NCBI GenBank assembly: GCA_016713305.1
Contig: JADJPK010000011.1
Location: 157,845-221,844 of the forward strand
From: Betaproteobacteria bacterium
GTDB taxonomy: Bacteria > Pseudomonadota > Gammaproteobacteria > Burkholderiales > Ga0077523
Direction of reading: 5' to 3'
Length of the DNA stretch: 64,000 nucleotides
Of the stretch, positions 37,303 to 45,250 are shown one piece after another (within the stretch, counting starts at the first letter, position 1; every line of letters starts with the position of its first letter). The notes beneath the pieces were generated by a model that was not told the DNA's origin, did no database searches, and was given only the letters and a program-made list of their open reading frames with translations. The translations under genes and the position numbers were made by a program.

Positions 37303-38598
37303 ATGATTCGATTTCTGAAGACGGGTATCAGCGCCGCGGACGACGCGGCAGAGCAGGCGAAGGTTCGGGCGACGGTGGAGGGAATCATCGCCGACGTCGA
37401 GAAGCGCGGCGATGCCGCCGTGCGGGAGATGTCGGAGAAATTCGACAAGTGGTCCCCCGAGAGCTTCCGTCTTTCGCCGGCCGAGATCGAAGCCAACATC
37501 AAGTCCATGTCGCCCCGCGACGTGGACGACATCAAGTTCGCGCAGACCCAGATCCGCAATTTCGCGCAGGTCCAGAAGGACTCCATGCGCGATGTGGAAG
37601 TCGAGACGCTTCCCGGAATCATCCTCGGTCACAAGAATCTTCCCGTGAACAGCGTGGGCTGCTATGTGCCCGGCGGCAAGTATCCGCTGGTGGCTTCGGC
37701 CCACATGACCATCCTCACCGCCAAGGTCGCCGGCGTGCCGCGCGTCATCGCGTGCGCGCCGCCTTTCCAGGGCAAGCCCGCCCCGGCCATCGTGACGGCC
37801 ATGCACCTGGCGGGCGCCGATGAAATCTACGTGCTGGGCGGCGTCCAGGCCATCGCGGCCATGGCCGTCGGAACCGAGACGATCAAGGCGACGGACATGG
37901 TGGCGGGTCCCGGCAATGCCTACGTCGCCGAAGCGAAGCGGCAACTGGCCGGACGCGTGGGCATCGACCTGTTCGCCGGACCGACCGAAACGCTGGTGAT
38001 CGCGGACGACACCGTGGACGGGGAGATCTGCGCGACCGATCTGCTGGGTCAGGCCGAGCACGGTCCCAACTCTCCGGCCATCCTGCTCACCAACTCCGAA
38101 CAGCTCGCGCTCGACACGATGAAGCAGATCGAAGTGCAGCTGAAGACGCTGCCGACCGCGGCCGTCGCGGGACAGGCGTGGAAGGACTACGGCCAGGTGA
38201 TCGTCTGCGACACGTACGACGAGATGGTGGCGGAAGCCGACCGCATCGCCTCCGAGCACGTGCAGGTGATGACGAAGGATCCTGACTACTTCCTGAACCG
38301 CATGACGAACTACGGCGCGCTGTTCCTCGGTCCCGAAACCAACGTGTCGTTCGGCGACAAGGTGATCGGCACGAACCACACGCTGCCGACGCGCAAGGCC
38401 GCGCGTTACACGGGCGGCTTGTGGGTCGGCAAGTTCATCAAGACCTGCACGTACCAGAAGGTGAAGCCCGAGGCGTCCGCGATGATCGGCGAGTATTGCT
38501 CGAGACTGTGCGCGATCGAGGGCTTCTCCGGCCACAAGGCGCAGGCCGACATCCGCGTCGCCCGCTACGGGCATCTCAAGACGTCCGGTCATCGCTGA
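37303..38598 (+). CDS. Histidinol-dehydrogenase-family enzyme (possibly sulfopropanediol-type)
   Basis: This is a 431-residue zinc- and NAD-dependent dehydrogenase of the HisD fold. The motifs are GCYVPGGKYPLVASAHMTIL, AMAVGTETIKATDMVAGPGN, DLFAGPTETLVIADD, ATDLLGQAEHGPNSPAIL (metal ligands Gln and His), the EHVQV catalytic Glu-His pair, and GTNHTLPTRKAARYTGG. No other his gene is nearby. The sequence resembles HisD paralogues annotated as sulfopropanediol 3-dehydrogenase (HpsN) or other alcohol dehydrogenases, so a catabolic role is at least as likely as histidine synthesis. A TAGAAT hexamer lies about 46 bases upstream. The flanking acyl-CoA dehydrogenases do not define the substrate. Confidence 0.88.
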   Translation: MIRFLKTGISAADDAAEQAKVRATVEGIIADVEKRGDAAVREMSEKFDKWSPESFRLSPAEIEANIKSMSPRDVDDIKFAQTQIRNFAQVQKDSMRDVEVETLPGIILGHKNLPVNSVGCYVPGGKYPLVASAHMTILTAKVAGVPRVIACAPPFQGKPAPAIVTAMHLAGADEIYVLGGVQAIAAMAVGTETIKATDMVAGPGNAYVAEAKRQLAGRVGIDLFAGPTETLVIADDTVDGEICATDLLGQAEHGPNSPAILLTNSEQLALDTMKQIEVQLKTLPTAAVAGQAWKDYGQVIVCDTYDEMVAEADRIASEHVQVMTKDPDYFLNRMTNYGALFLGPETNVSFGDKVIGTNHTLPTRKAARYTGGLWVGKFIKTCTYQKVKPEASAMIGEYCSRLCAIEGFSGHKAQADIRVARYGHLKTSGHR

Positions 38599-38700
38599 GC
38601 TTTCCGCGCAGGGCCTGGCCGTGTCGCGAACCGTCTGCCGTGTGCGTCTGGACGTTGCAGGGACGAGAACGCGCGAGGCAGACGACAGGTTTGCGGGTAT

Positions 38701-39861
38701 TTGCGGGTGATCGACGCCGAAGCGCTCGCCGGCATTCCCGCAGAGGACGAAGCGCTTCGCGCGCCGGTCCGCGCGTTTCTCGCGGAGGCCCTCGGTGCGG
38801 TGCCGGCAGGTGTGCGTGTGCAGTCCTGGTCCGGCTACGACGCCGGGTTCAGCCGCGCTCTGGCAGCGCGTGGATGGCTTGGCCTCACTCTTCCCCGGGA
38901 GTATGGCGGCGCAGGACGCAGCGCGTTCGCCCGCTTCGTCGTCAACGAAGAGCTTCTCAATGCAGGCGCGCCGGTGTTCGCCCACTGGATTGCCGACCGG
39001 CAGAGCGGGCCGCTCATCCTCAAGTACGGAACCGAGGCACAGAAGCACTTCTATCTGCCGCGCATCTGCCGGGGGGAGGCGTTCTTCTGCATCGGCATGA
39101 GCGAACCGGGCAGCGGCTCGGATCTCGCGAGCGTGCGCACGCGAGCCACGCGCGCGGAAGGCGGCGGATGGCGATTGAACGGCCGCAAGATCTGGACTAC
39201 GAACGCGCACCGGTCGCATTACATGATCGCGCTGGTCCGGACGTCCGGCGCCCCGGAGGACCGGCACGAGGGGCTGTCGCAGCTCATCGTCGATCTTTCG
39301 CTTCCGGGCGTCACCATCCGGCCCATCCAGGATCTGCAGGGCGACCGCCACTTCTGTGAAGTCTTCTTCGACGACGTGCCGCTCGACGAGTCGGCGCTGA
39401 TCGGACAGGAGGGCAGCGGGTGGGCGCAGGTGGTGGCGGAGCTGGCCTTCGAGCGCAGTGGCCCCGAGCGCATCTATTCGAGCCTGGTGCTGGCGGACGA
39501 ATGGCTTTCCTTCGTGCGCGCGCAGGAATTGCCCTCGCAGCGCTCGATGCTGCTGGCGGGCCGGTTCGCGGCGCATCTTGCGACGTTGCGTGCCATGTCG
39601 CTGGCAGTCACGGCGAAACTCGTGCGTGGCGAGAGCCCGGTCGTCGAGGCTGCGCTGGTGAAGGATCTCGGCACGGAGTTCGAGCAATGGATTCCGGCGG
39701 CGATTGCCGATGCGTTGGACGAGGACCCTGATGCCGTCTTGCCGGCGGAATTGCTGAAGTGCCTCGCCTACGTCACGCATCTGTCGCCGTCGTTCTCCAT
39801 CCGGGGCGGCACGCGCGAAGTGCTGCGCGGCATGATTGCCCGCGGATTGGGCCTGCGCTGA
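38701..39861 (+). CDS. Acyl-CoA dehydrogenase, large subunit type
   Basis: This is a flavin-dependent acyl-CoA dehydrogenase of about 386 residues. GWLGLTLPREYGGAGRSAFA, then GEAFFCIGMSEPGSGSDLAS (FAD and substrate binding), RKIWTTNAHRSHYMIALVRT, and the C-terminal SFSIRGGTREVLRGMIARGLG are all standard. The start is unclear: a TTG at 38701 and a GTG at 38707 are both possible, and neither has a good ribosome-binding site. A second, shorter member follows one base after the stop. Such pairs form heteromeric enzymes acting on steroid, terpenoid or branched acyl-CoAs in several actinobacteria and proteobacteria. The substrate here is unknown. Confidence 0.9.
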   Translation: MRVIDAEALAGIPAEDEALRAPVRAFLAEALGAVPAGVRVQSWSGYDAGFSRALAARGWLGLTLPREYGGAGRSAFARFVVNEELLNAGAPVFAHWIADRQSGPLILKYGTEAQKHFYLPRICRGEAFFCIGMSEPGSGSDLASVRTRATRAEGGGWRLNGRKIWTTNAHRSHYMIALVRTSGAPEDRHEGLSQLIVDLSLPGVTIRPIQDLQGDRHFCEVFFDDVPLDESALIGQEGSGWAQVVAELAFERSGPERIYSSLVLADEWLSFVRAQELPSQRSMLLAGRFAAHLATLRAMSLAVTAKLVRGESPVVEAALVKDLGTEFEQWIPAAIADALDEDPDAVLPAELLKCLAYVTHLSPSFSIRGGTREVLRGMIARGLGLR

Positions 39862-39862
39862 G

Positions 39863-40888
39863 ATGGACGATCCCTTCGACGATGCGCTGGTGCGGCTGCT
39901 GGGGGACAGGTGTCCTTCCGCGCGCGTGCGCGAAATCGAGGACGGCGATTCGGCCGCGGATCTCTGGCGGAGTCTCGAAGAGGGGGGATTCGCCGACGCC
40001 ATGGTGGCCGAAGAGGCAGGGGGTAGCGGACTCGACCTTGCCGCCGCGTCGCGGATGATGGCGTCCTGCGGCGTTCACGTGCTGCCGCTGCCGCTGCCGT
40101 TCACCATGCTCGCGCGAGCCTGGCTTGCGCAGTGCGGCGAACCGGTACCGCCGGGGCCCGTGACCTTCGCCGCCGTTCCGTCTCGCCGGCAGGAGGACCG
40201 GATCCTGGTGCAGCGCGTACCCTTTGCCGCGACGGCTGCATGGGTGCTGGCCGAAGTGGACGATGTGCTTCGCCTGCTCCCCGCGGCCGAAGCGCAGGCA
40301 GAGCCGGGTGCGGATGGTGCAGCGCTGGGGAACGCCGGGTGGCGCTGCTGGTCTTCAGCGACGCTGGAACGTTCGCCCGTGGTGCCCCGGTTCGATTGGC
40401 GCAGTGCCGGCGCCTGCGTGACGGCGGCCATGATGGCCGGCGCCATGAACCGCGTGCTCTCCGACACGCTTCGCCACGCCAACGAGCGTTCGCAGTTCGG
40501 GCGCACGCTGGGCAAGTTCCAAGCGATCCAGCACCAGCTGAGCGTGATGGCGGAGCAGGTGTCGGCCGCCATGGCCGCAGCGGCGCTCGGGTGTGCCGGA
40601 GCCCGCCTGTTCCCCGGTCACTTGCAGGCGGCAGTGGCGAAATCGCGTGCCTGCGAAGCGGCTGTCATCGTAGCCACGTCGGCGCACGCCCTTCACGGCG
40701 CCATCGGCATCACGGCGGAGTTCGACCTGCAGTTGCGTACGCGGCGTCTGCACGAATGGAGAATGGCATTCGGAACGGAGTCGTACTGGCACGGACGTCT
40801 CGGCGCAGCGCTGCTCGAGCGGCGCGACGCAACGGTGCTCGATTTCGTTCGGGAGAACGTTTCCCCGACCGGGACGGCAGACGCCTGA
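39863..40888 (+). CDS. Acyl-CoA dehydrogenase, short partner subunit
   Basis: This is a 341-residue divergent acyl-CoA dehydrogenase. The N-terminal helical domain (SLEEGGFADAMVAEEAGGSG) and the C-terminal RSQFGRTLGKFQAIQHQLSV are clear. The middle beta-domain is short and lacks the FCIGMSEPGSGSD-type motif of its neighbour. HALHGAIGITAEFDLQLRTR matches the usual C-terminal FAD-side segment. Adjacent short/long acyl-CoA dehydrogenases of this layout often make alpha2-beta2 enzymes with one complete FAD site per pair (established for actinobacterial ChsE-type enzymes, inferred here). The ATG is one base after the previous stop, so the genes are co-translated. Confidence 0.87.
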   Translation: MDDPFDDALVRLLGDRCPSARVREIEDGDSAADLWRSLEEGGFADAMVAEEAGGSGLDLAAASRMMASCGVHVLPLPLPFTMLARAWLAQCGEPVPPGPVTFAAVPSRRQEDRILVQRVPFAATAAWVLAEVDDVLRLLPAAEAQAEPGADGAALGNAGWRCWSSATLERSPVVPRFDWRSAGACVTAAMMAGAMNRVLSDTLRHANERSQFGRTLGKFQAIQHQLSVMAEQVSAAMAAAALGCAGARLFPGHLQAAVAKSRACEAAVIVATSAHALHGAIGITAEFDLQLRTRRLHEWRMAFGTESYWHGRLGAALLERRDATVLDFVRENVSPTGTADA

Positions 40889-40919
40889 GCGGCCGGCCTC
40901 CGGCGTCACGGCGGATGAC

Positions 40920-42329
40920 TCAGTGGTGCTCGCCGGGCGAAGCCGGCGCCTTGTCTTCGCCGCCCTGGGTCGATTCCTTCATCAGCTTGAGCGCCATGGC
41001 GCCGAACACCACCACACCGGCGACGAGCAGACCCCACAGACCCAGTTTTCGATAATCCGTGCGCTCGCGGCGGGCGGCATCGCCGGACGCGAGAGACTCG
41101 GCGCCGACGGTCGCCGTGGCGGGAACGATTGCATCCGTCGTGCCATGACCGGGAACGAGCGTGGACAGCGGTATGGCCGTGGAATCGGCGCCCGACTTGC
41201 CGTAGGCGAGAACGAAGGGTCCGGCGCCGCGCGCAGCGAAGACGATCTCCGCCGGCCTCCATTCCACGCGCAGTCGCGGTGCCTTTGAAGGCATGGCCGC
41301 CGCTGCCGACCCGAGCCGCACGCGCACGTGGCGCAGGGGGCCTCCGCTCACCGTCAGCGGCGGGTTCACGAACGTGGCGCCGTTCTGCTGCAGTCGGTAC
41401 ACCACGCCCCGGCCGATGGGGATCCAGGGGGCGGATTCCCCGGTGCGAACTTCGATCTCCACGGCGAGCACCGTGTTGTCCTCGGCCAGGTCCAGCGTTG
41501 CGCGCTCCACGGCCAGCGGCGATTCGAGGTCGTACTCCCACGCGTGGGCGCCGGAATCGATCCGGACGGGATCGACGCTGATGGAGTCGTGCGCGTGCCG
41601 TGGAGCACCGCCGTCCAGCAGCGCGTCGACACGGACCAGCGGCAGAGCGTCACCGGAGGTCCGCACGACGCGGAGATAGCGCGATCGCGTCGCACCGGCA
41701 TCCACGCGCAGCTGCGCCAGGCGCTCGCCGCCGAATCGCATGCGGACGATCGGTGCCTCCGACACCACGGTGTGCCACGCCGAGAGGTCGTCGCTCGCAT
41801 CCACCGATACGCGGGAGGCAATGCTCGATGGATCCTCTGCCAGGGTGAAGTCGAGCGCCTTGACCGGCGCGCCGAGCGTGCTGGCGTCGAGAATCCATGC
41901 GTTCGGCTTCGTGCCGGTCGCCCGGTGCGCAGAGCGGACACGAACCACGCCGCCGTCGGCGCGCACTTCGACGCGGATTTCCTGCGCGTCCAGCGGCAAG
42001 CCCCCATCCGTGACCAGCGGAAACACCGGCAGCTTGCGGCGCTGCTCGGCATCCCGGACCGGCTCGGGCAGACGCAAGGCATGCGGCACCGCCTCGCCCG
42101 CGCCGTTGAACACCCGCAGGTCTCCCAGGTCCGGCCGGGCTGAGTGACGGTAGGTCAGGGCCGGAAGGCGCGCCGCCTGGAACGCCTGGCCCTCGCGGAC
42201 CGTGATGGGCGCGGTGTAGCCGAAGTTCGATGGCGATTCGGCGGCCATGGCGCAAGCGGGGCAGGAGAAGCCCAGGCCGATCGCCGCGGTGGCGAGAACT
42301 CGAGCGAGCATTGTCTTGAGCGACGTCAC
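40920..42329 (-). CDS. DUF3999 family exported protein
   Basis: This is a protein of about 469 residues. After a leader (LARVLATAAIGLGFSCPACA), the mature part reads SPSNFGYTAPITVREGQAFQ, then RLPALTYRHSARPDLGDLRV, as in DUF3999. It is beta-rich, with one C-terminal membrane helix (GLWGLLVAGVVVFGAMALKL). The start is the GTG at 42329, which overlaps the DUF2339 stop as GTGA. An ATG six codons later is the alternative. DUF3999 and DUF2339 genes are commonly paired, and neither function is established. The topology suggests a periplasmic domain anchored at its C-terminus and working with the polytopic partner. Confidence 0.88.
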   Translation of the reverse strand: MTSLKTMLARVLATAAIGLGFSCPACAMAAESPSNFGYTAPITVREGQAFQAARLPALTYRHSARPDLGDLRVFNGAGEAVPHALRLPEPVRDAEQRRKLPVFPLVTDGGLPLDAQEIRVEVRADGGVVRVRSAHRATGTKPNAWILDASTLGAPVKALDFTLAEDPSSIASRVSVDASDDLSAWHTVVSEAPIVRMRFGGERLAQLRVDAGATRSRYLRVVRTSGDALPLVRVDALLDGGAPRHAHDSISVDPVRIDSGAHAWEYDLESPLAVERATLDLAEDNTVLAVEIEVRTGESAPWIPIGRGVVYRLQQNGATFVNPPLTVSGGPLRHVRVRLGSAAAAMPSKAPRLRVEWRPAEIVFAARGAGPFVLAYGKSGADSTAIPLSTLVPGHGTTDAIVPATATVGAESLASGDAARRERTDYRKLGLWGLLVAGVVVFGAMALKLMKESTQGGEDKAPASPGEHH

Positions 42330-45112
42330 GCCCCGGCCTGCCGTTTCGGCGGAACGGGCGCGAACCAGCCCACCACCAGCATGAGCAGACCCACGCCCAC
42401 GAACGACACGATGCGTTCCACGCTGCCCACGTGCGCGAGATCGAAGAGGAAAAGCTTGGCGACGGTGACCGCGAGCAGCGCAGCGCCGACGATCCACGAA
42501 GGGCGGCGCTTCCATCGATGGGCAGCCACCATGAGCGCCAGGGAGATGAGCGTCCAGAACAGCGACAGGGCCGCCTGCGTGAGCGTCGAATTCATGACGC
42601 CCTCCGGATCCAGCGGCGTACCGGCGAAGTGATGCAGCGCGTGCAGGAGCGAGCCGTTCAGCACGAGAAATGCAGCGGCGCCAAGGATGCCGTAGCGCAA
42701 CCAGGGGCGGCCGCCGAACCACCGGGCGATCGGTGGATCCCCGCCGATGCGTCGCATCCAGATCTCCACGGAGAGCAGCGCCCCGAGAGAAGCGAGGTCC
42801 AGGGGATTCAGCAGGGGCACGTAGGGGAGCGGCGCCGCCGAGCCGTCGGAAGCGAAATTGACGAGCACGGTGAACGCGACGACGACCCCGGCCAGTACGC
42901 CACACGCGATCCAGCGGTATGCGCTGCGATGCGTCTCGAACGGCCAGGCGAAGCGGCCCGTCGCGGTGGCCGCGAATGCGAGCATGAGCGCGACGACCGC
43001 GATGACACCTGCCAGAGGCCACGCCGTGTCCGGCCGGGCGAGCGTGCCGAGCAGCCAATGCGTCTGGCTCGCGAGCACGCACACGAGGAGCCAGTAGCCG
43101 GCAGCATGGACGGCTGCCGGTGTGATCAGGCCCGCGCGGTCCTGACGTCTCAATACCGCAAAGTGAACGGCGAAGAGCGCGGGCCAGCCCGCCAGACCGG
43201 CGCCGGACAGAGGCGGGATGTCGGAGAACCGTTCGAGCGCCGCGATGAACACGGCTACGGCGAATCCGCCCATCGCGGGCCAGCGCAGATCGGTCCACGA
43301 AAGACGCACTCGCAGGAACTCGAGCGCGGCACAGGTTGCGGCGGTGAACAGGAGCGACAGTCCGGGTTCCCACGGATCTGATGCGAACATCGAGATCTCG
43401 CGCAGGCCTCCCACGAGCCACCACGCGAGTGCGGCGGCGAGAGGAAAGTGCCGCAGCATGCGTTCCGGTTCCGTCGCACGTTCGCGCTGCCGATCGAGTT
43501 GCCACGCGGTGAAGAACGCGCTGCCGGCGAGCAACGCAAAGCCCAGGCAGTCGCGATTCAGGACGGCGACCGGTCCCGGTTGCCAGCCCAGCCTGTCCAG
43601 AAACATCACCGCGGCACCGAGTTGCAGCAGGTACCCCGCGACGCGTGGCAACCAGCGGCTCTGGCGAAGTCCGAGCCACACGACTGCGGCGCCTTCGAGC
43701 GCCCAGGCGGCGGAAGACCAGCGCGCGTCGAGCGCCAGGGGGATCGCCAGCGTCGCGGCGATGAACGCGAGCGAGGCGAAACCCGCAGTGAGCAAAGGCA
43801 GTTCGTTCCCGTGCCGGCGGCGCACCCAGCGGGAAGCGGCGACGTAGCAACCGCTCATCACCAGCGCGCTGATCGCCATGCCGTACTCGAAATCGCGCAC
43901 CAGGTGGACCTGGAGCGCTGCAGCGACGACCGGAAGTCCGAAGACCAGTGTCCCATCCAGATAGCGGTCTGCTGTTCGCTCCGCATGCCGGGCGAACAGC
44001 GTCGGTATGGCGAGATAGATCAGGAAGAAGGCGGCGAGGAAAGGCTGCGTGCTCGCCCACAGATCGGGCCGGTAGAACCGTGCGCCCCACGAGGCACCGA
44101 TGACGAACGTGAAGACGAACCCGGTCAGATTGAGCAGGCGCCATGCGCGTCGTGCGGCAATGGCGAGAATGCCCAGGTTCAGCAGCGTGTAGTAGGCGAA
44201 CAGCGCGACGTGGGATCCTCCCCCGGTCGAAGCGAGTACCGGCGCGAGAAAGCCGCCGCTCACGGCGAGAAGGGCGAGGGCCTGCGCGTTCTGCCGCAAC
44301 GCCAGGATGACGGAGAAGACGGAGAGCGCCGCGAGCAGACCGAACGCCGCGGTGGGCGGCAGCAGCCCGTAGAGGCGGAAAGCGGCGAATATCGTGAGAT
44401 ACATGATGCCCACGCCCCCGCCCTGCAACGCCGTCGCGAAGCCGGGCCGCCGCTGGCGTTGCCACCAGCCGATCGCCCCGAGCGCCATGCCGCCCAGCAT
44501 GGCGCCGGCCACCCGCAGTTCCGGCGGAACATGCGCGTGGTCGTAGGCGTACTTGAACAGGAATGCGACGCCGAAGAACAGGATGACGATACCGACCCGG
44601 ACGACGGTGTTGCCGCCGGTGAACCACCCGAGAATGCGCTTGACGAACTCTCCGGCCGGCGACGGGCCGCGGGCCCAGGAACTGGACAGAGGCTCGGGTT
44701 CCGGGGCCGGTTCCGGGGCGATTGCCGACACCGCCTCGCCGGGTTCCCCGGCCGTGCCGTCGGTCGAGACCGGCGCCGACGCGACGACGGACGGTTCGTC
44801 GATTGCCGCGTCCACCGGCGAGCCCGCCTGCATCTCGCTGGAATCGACCTGAGCCGCAACGGCAGTTTCAGGGGGTGCCGCACCGGCTTCCAGGTTCCTC
44901 AGCCGGGCGCGCAGCAGCTCGATGGCAGCGCCCTGTTCCCGAACCTGATTCTCGAGTGCCTCCAGGCGCGAGGTGGCTGCGACGGGAACCGGATTCTTGC
45001 GGCGCAACAGGAAAGCGATGACGGCGCCGCCGATGGCGCCGACGATGGCGCCCCCTTCGTCACCGATGCTGCCGCCCAAGGCGGCTCCGAGCAGGAGTCC
45101 GATGAACCACAT
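42326..45112 (-). CDS. DUF2339 large polytopic membrane protein
   Basis: This is a 928-residue protein. The N-terminal membrane segment (FIGLLLGAALGGSIGDEGGA) is followed by a coiled-coil region (about residues 48-75, LEALENQVREQGAAIELLRA) and a low-complexity Pro/Glu/Ala linker (about 100-150, IAPEPAPEPEPLSSS). More than twenty hydrophobic helices follow to the C-terminus. GNTVVRVGIVILFFGVAFLF and HVPPELRVAGAMLGGMALGA are the most conserved part of DUF2339. It shares a GTGA overlap with the DUF3999 gene. Function is unknown. The plus-strand pyruvate-kinase-like gene diverges 138 bases upstream. Confidence 0.9.
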   Translation of the reverse strand: MWFIGLLLGAALGGSIGDEGGAIVGAIGGAVIAFLLRRKNPVPVAATSRLEALENQVREQGAAIELLRARLRNLEAGAAPPETAVAAQVDSSEMQAGSPVDAAIDEPSVVASAPVSTDGTAGEPGEAVSAIAPEPAPEPEPLSSSWARGPSPAGEFVKRILGWFTGGNTVVRVGIVILFFGVAFLFKYAYDHAHVPPELRVAGAMLGGMALGAIGWWQRQRRPGFATALQGGGVGIMYLTIFAAFRLYGLLPPTAAFGLLAALSVFSVILALRQNAQALALLAVSGGFLAPVLASTGGGSHVALFAYYTLLNLGILAIAARRAWRLLNLTGFVFTFVIGASWGARFYRPDLWASTQPFLAAFFLIYLAIPTLFARHAERTADRYLDGTLVFGLPVVAAALQVHLVRDFEYGMAISALVMSGCYVAASRWVRRRHGNELPLLTAGFASLAFIAATLAIPLALDARWSSAAWALEGAAVVWLGLRQSRWLPRVAGYLLQLGAAVMFLDRLGWQPGPVAVLNRDCLGFALLAGSAFFTAWQLDRQRERATEPERMLRHFPLAAALAWWLVGGLREISMFASDPWEPGLSLLFTAATCAALEFLRVRLSWTDLRWPAMGGFAVAVFIAALERFSDIPPLSGAGLAGWPALFAVHFAVLRRQDRAGLITPAAVHAAGYWLLVCVLASQTHWLLGTLARPDTAWPLAGVIAVVALMLAFAATATGRFAWPFETHRSAYRWIACGVLAGVVVAFTVLVNFASDGSAAPLPYVPLLNPLDLASLGALLSVEIWMRRIGGDPPIARWFGGRPWLRYGILGAAAFLVLNGSLLHALHHFAGTPLDPEGVMNSTLTQAALSLFWTLISLALMVAAHRWKRRPSWIVGAALLAVTVAKLFLFDLAHVGSVERIVSFVGVGLLMLVVGWFAPVPPKRQAGA

Positions 45113-45250
45113 GGCGGCGGATTCTACGCGCGCTGCCGGCCGCGCCGATCATTGTTGATCCAGCAGCACAGCGATTTTCGTCATCAGGATTACATTGTCC
45201 GATCACATCATGGCCGTTTGTTCCCGGCCATCCGGAAGCAGGAGCAGAGC

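Noticed and set aside
40920..44627. A 1235-codon minus-strand frame covering DUF3999 and much of DUF2339
   Set aside because: Only its last part is the DUF3999 protein. The upstream part is a shifted reading of the DUF2339 gene, whose own frame has clear membrane helices.
43448..45250. Long in-frame extension upstream of the pyruvate-kinase-like gene
   Set aside because: It is antisense to DUF2339 and of low-complexity Arg/Gln/Glu composition. A GTG with AGGAG at 45251 gives a natural start.
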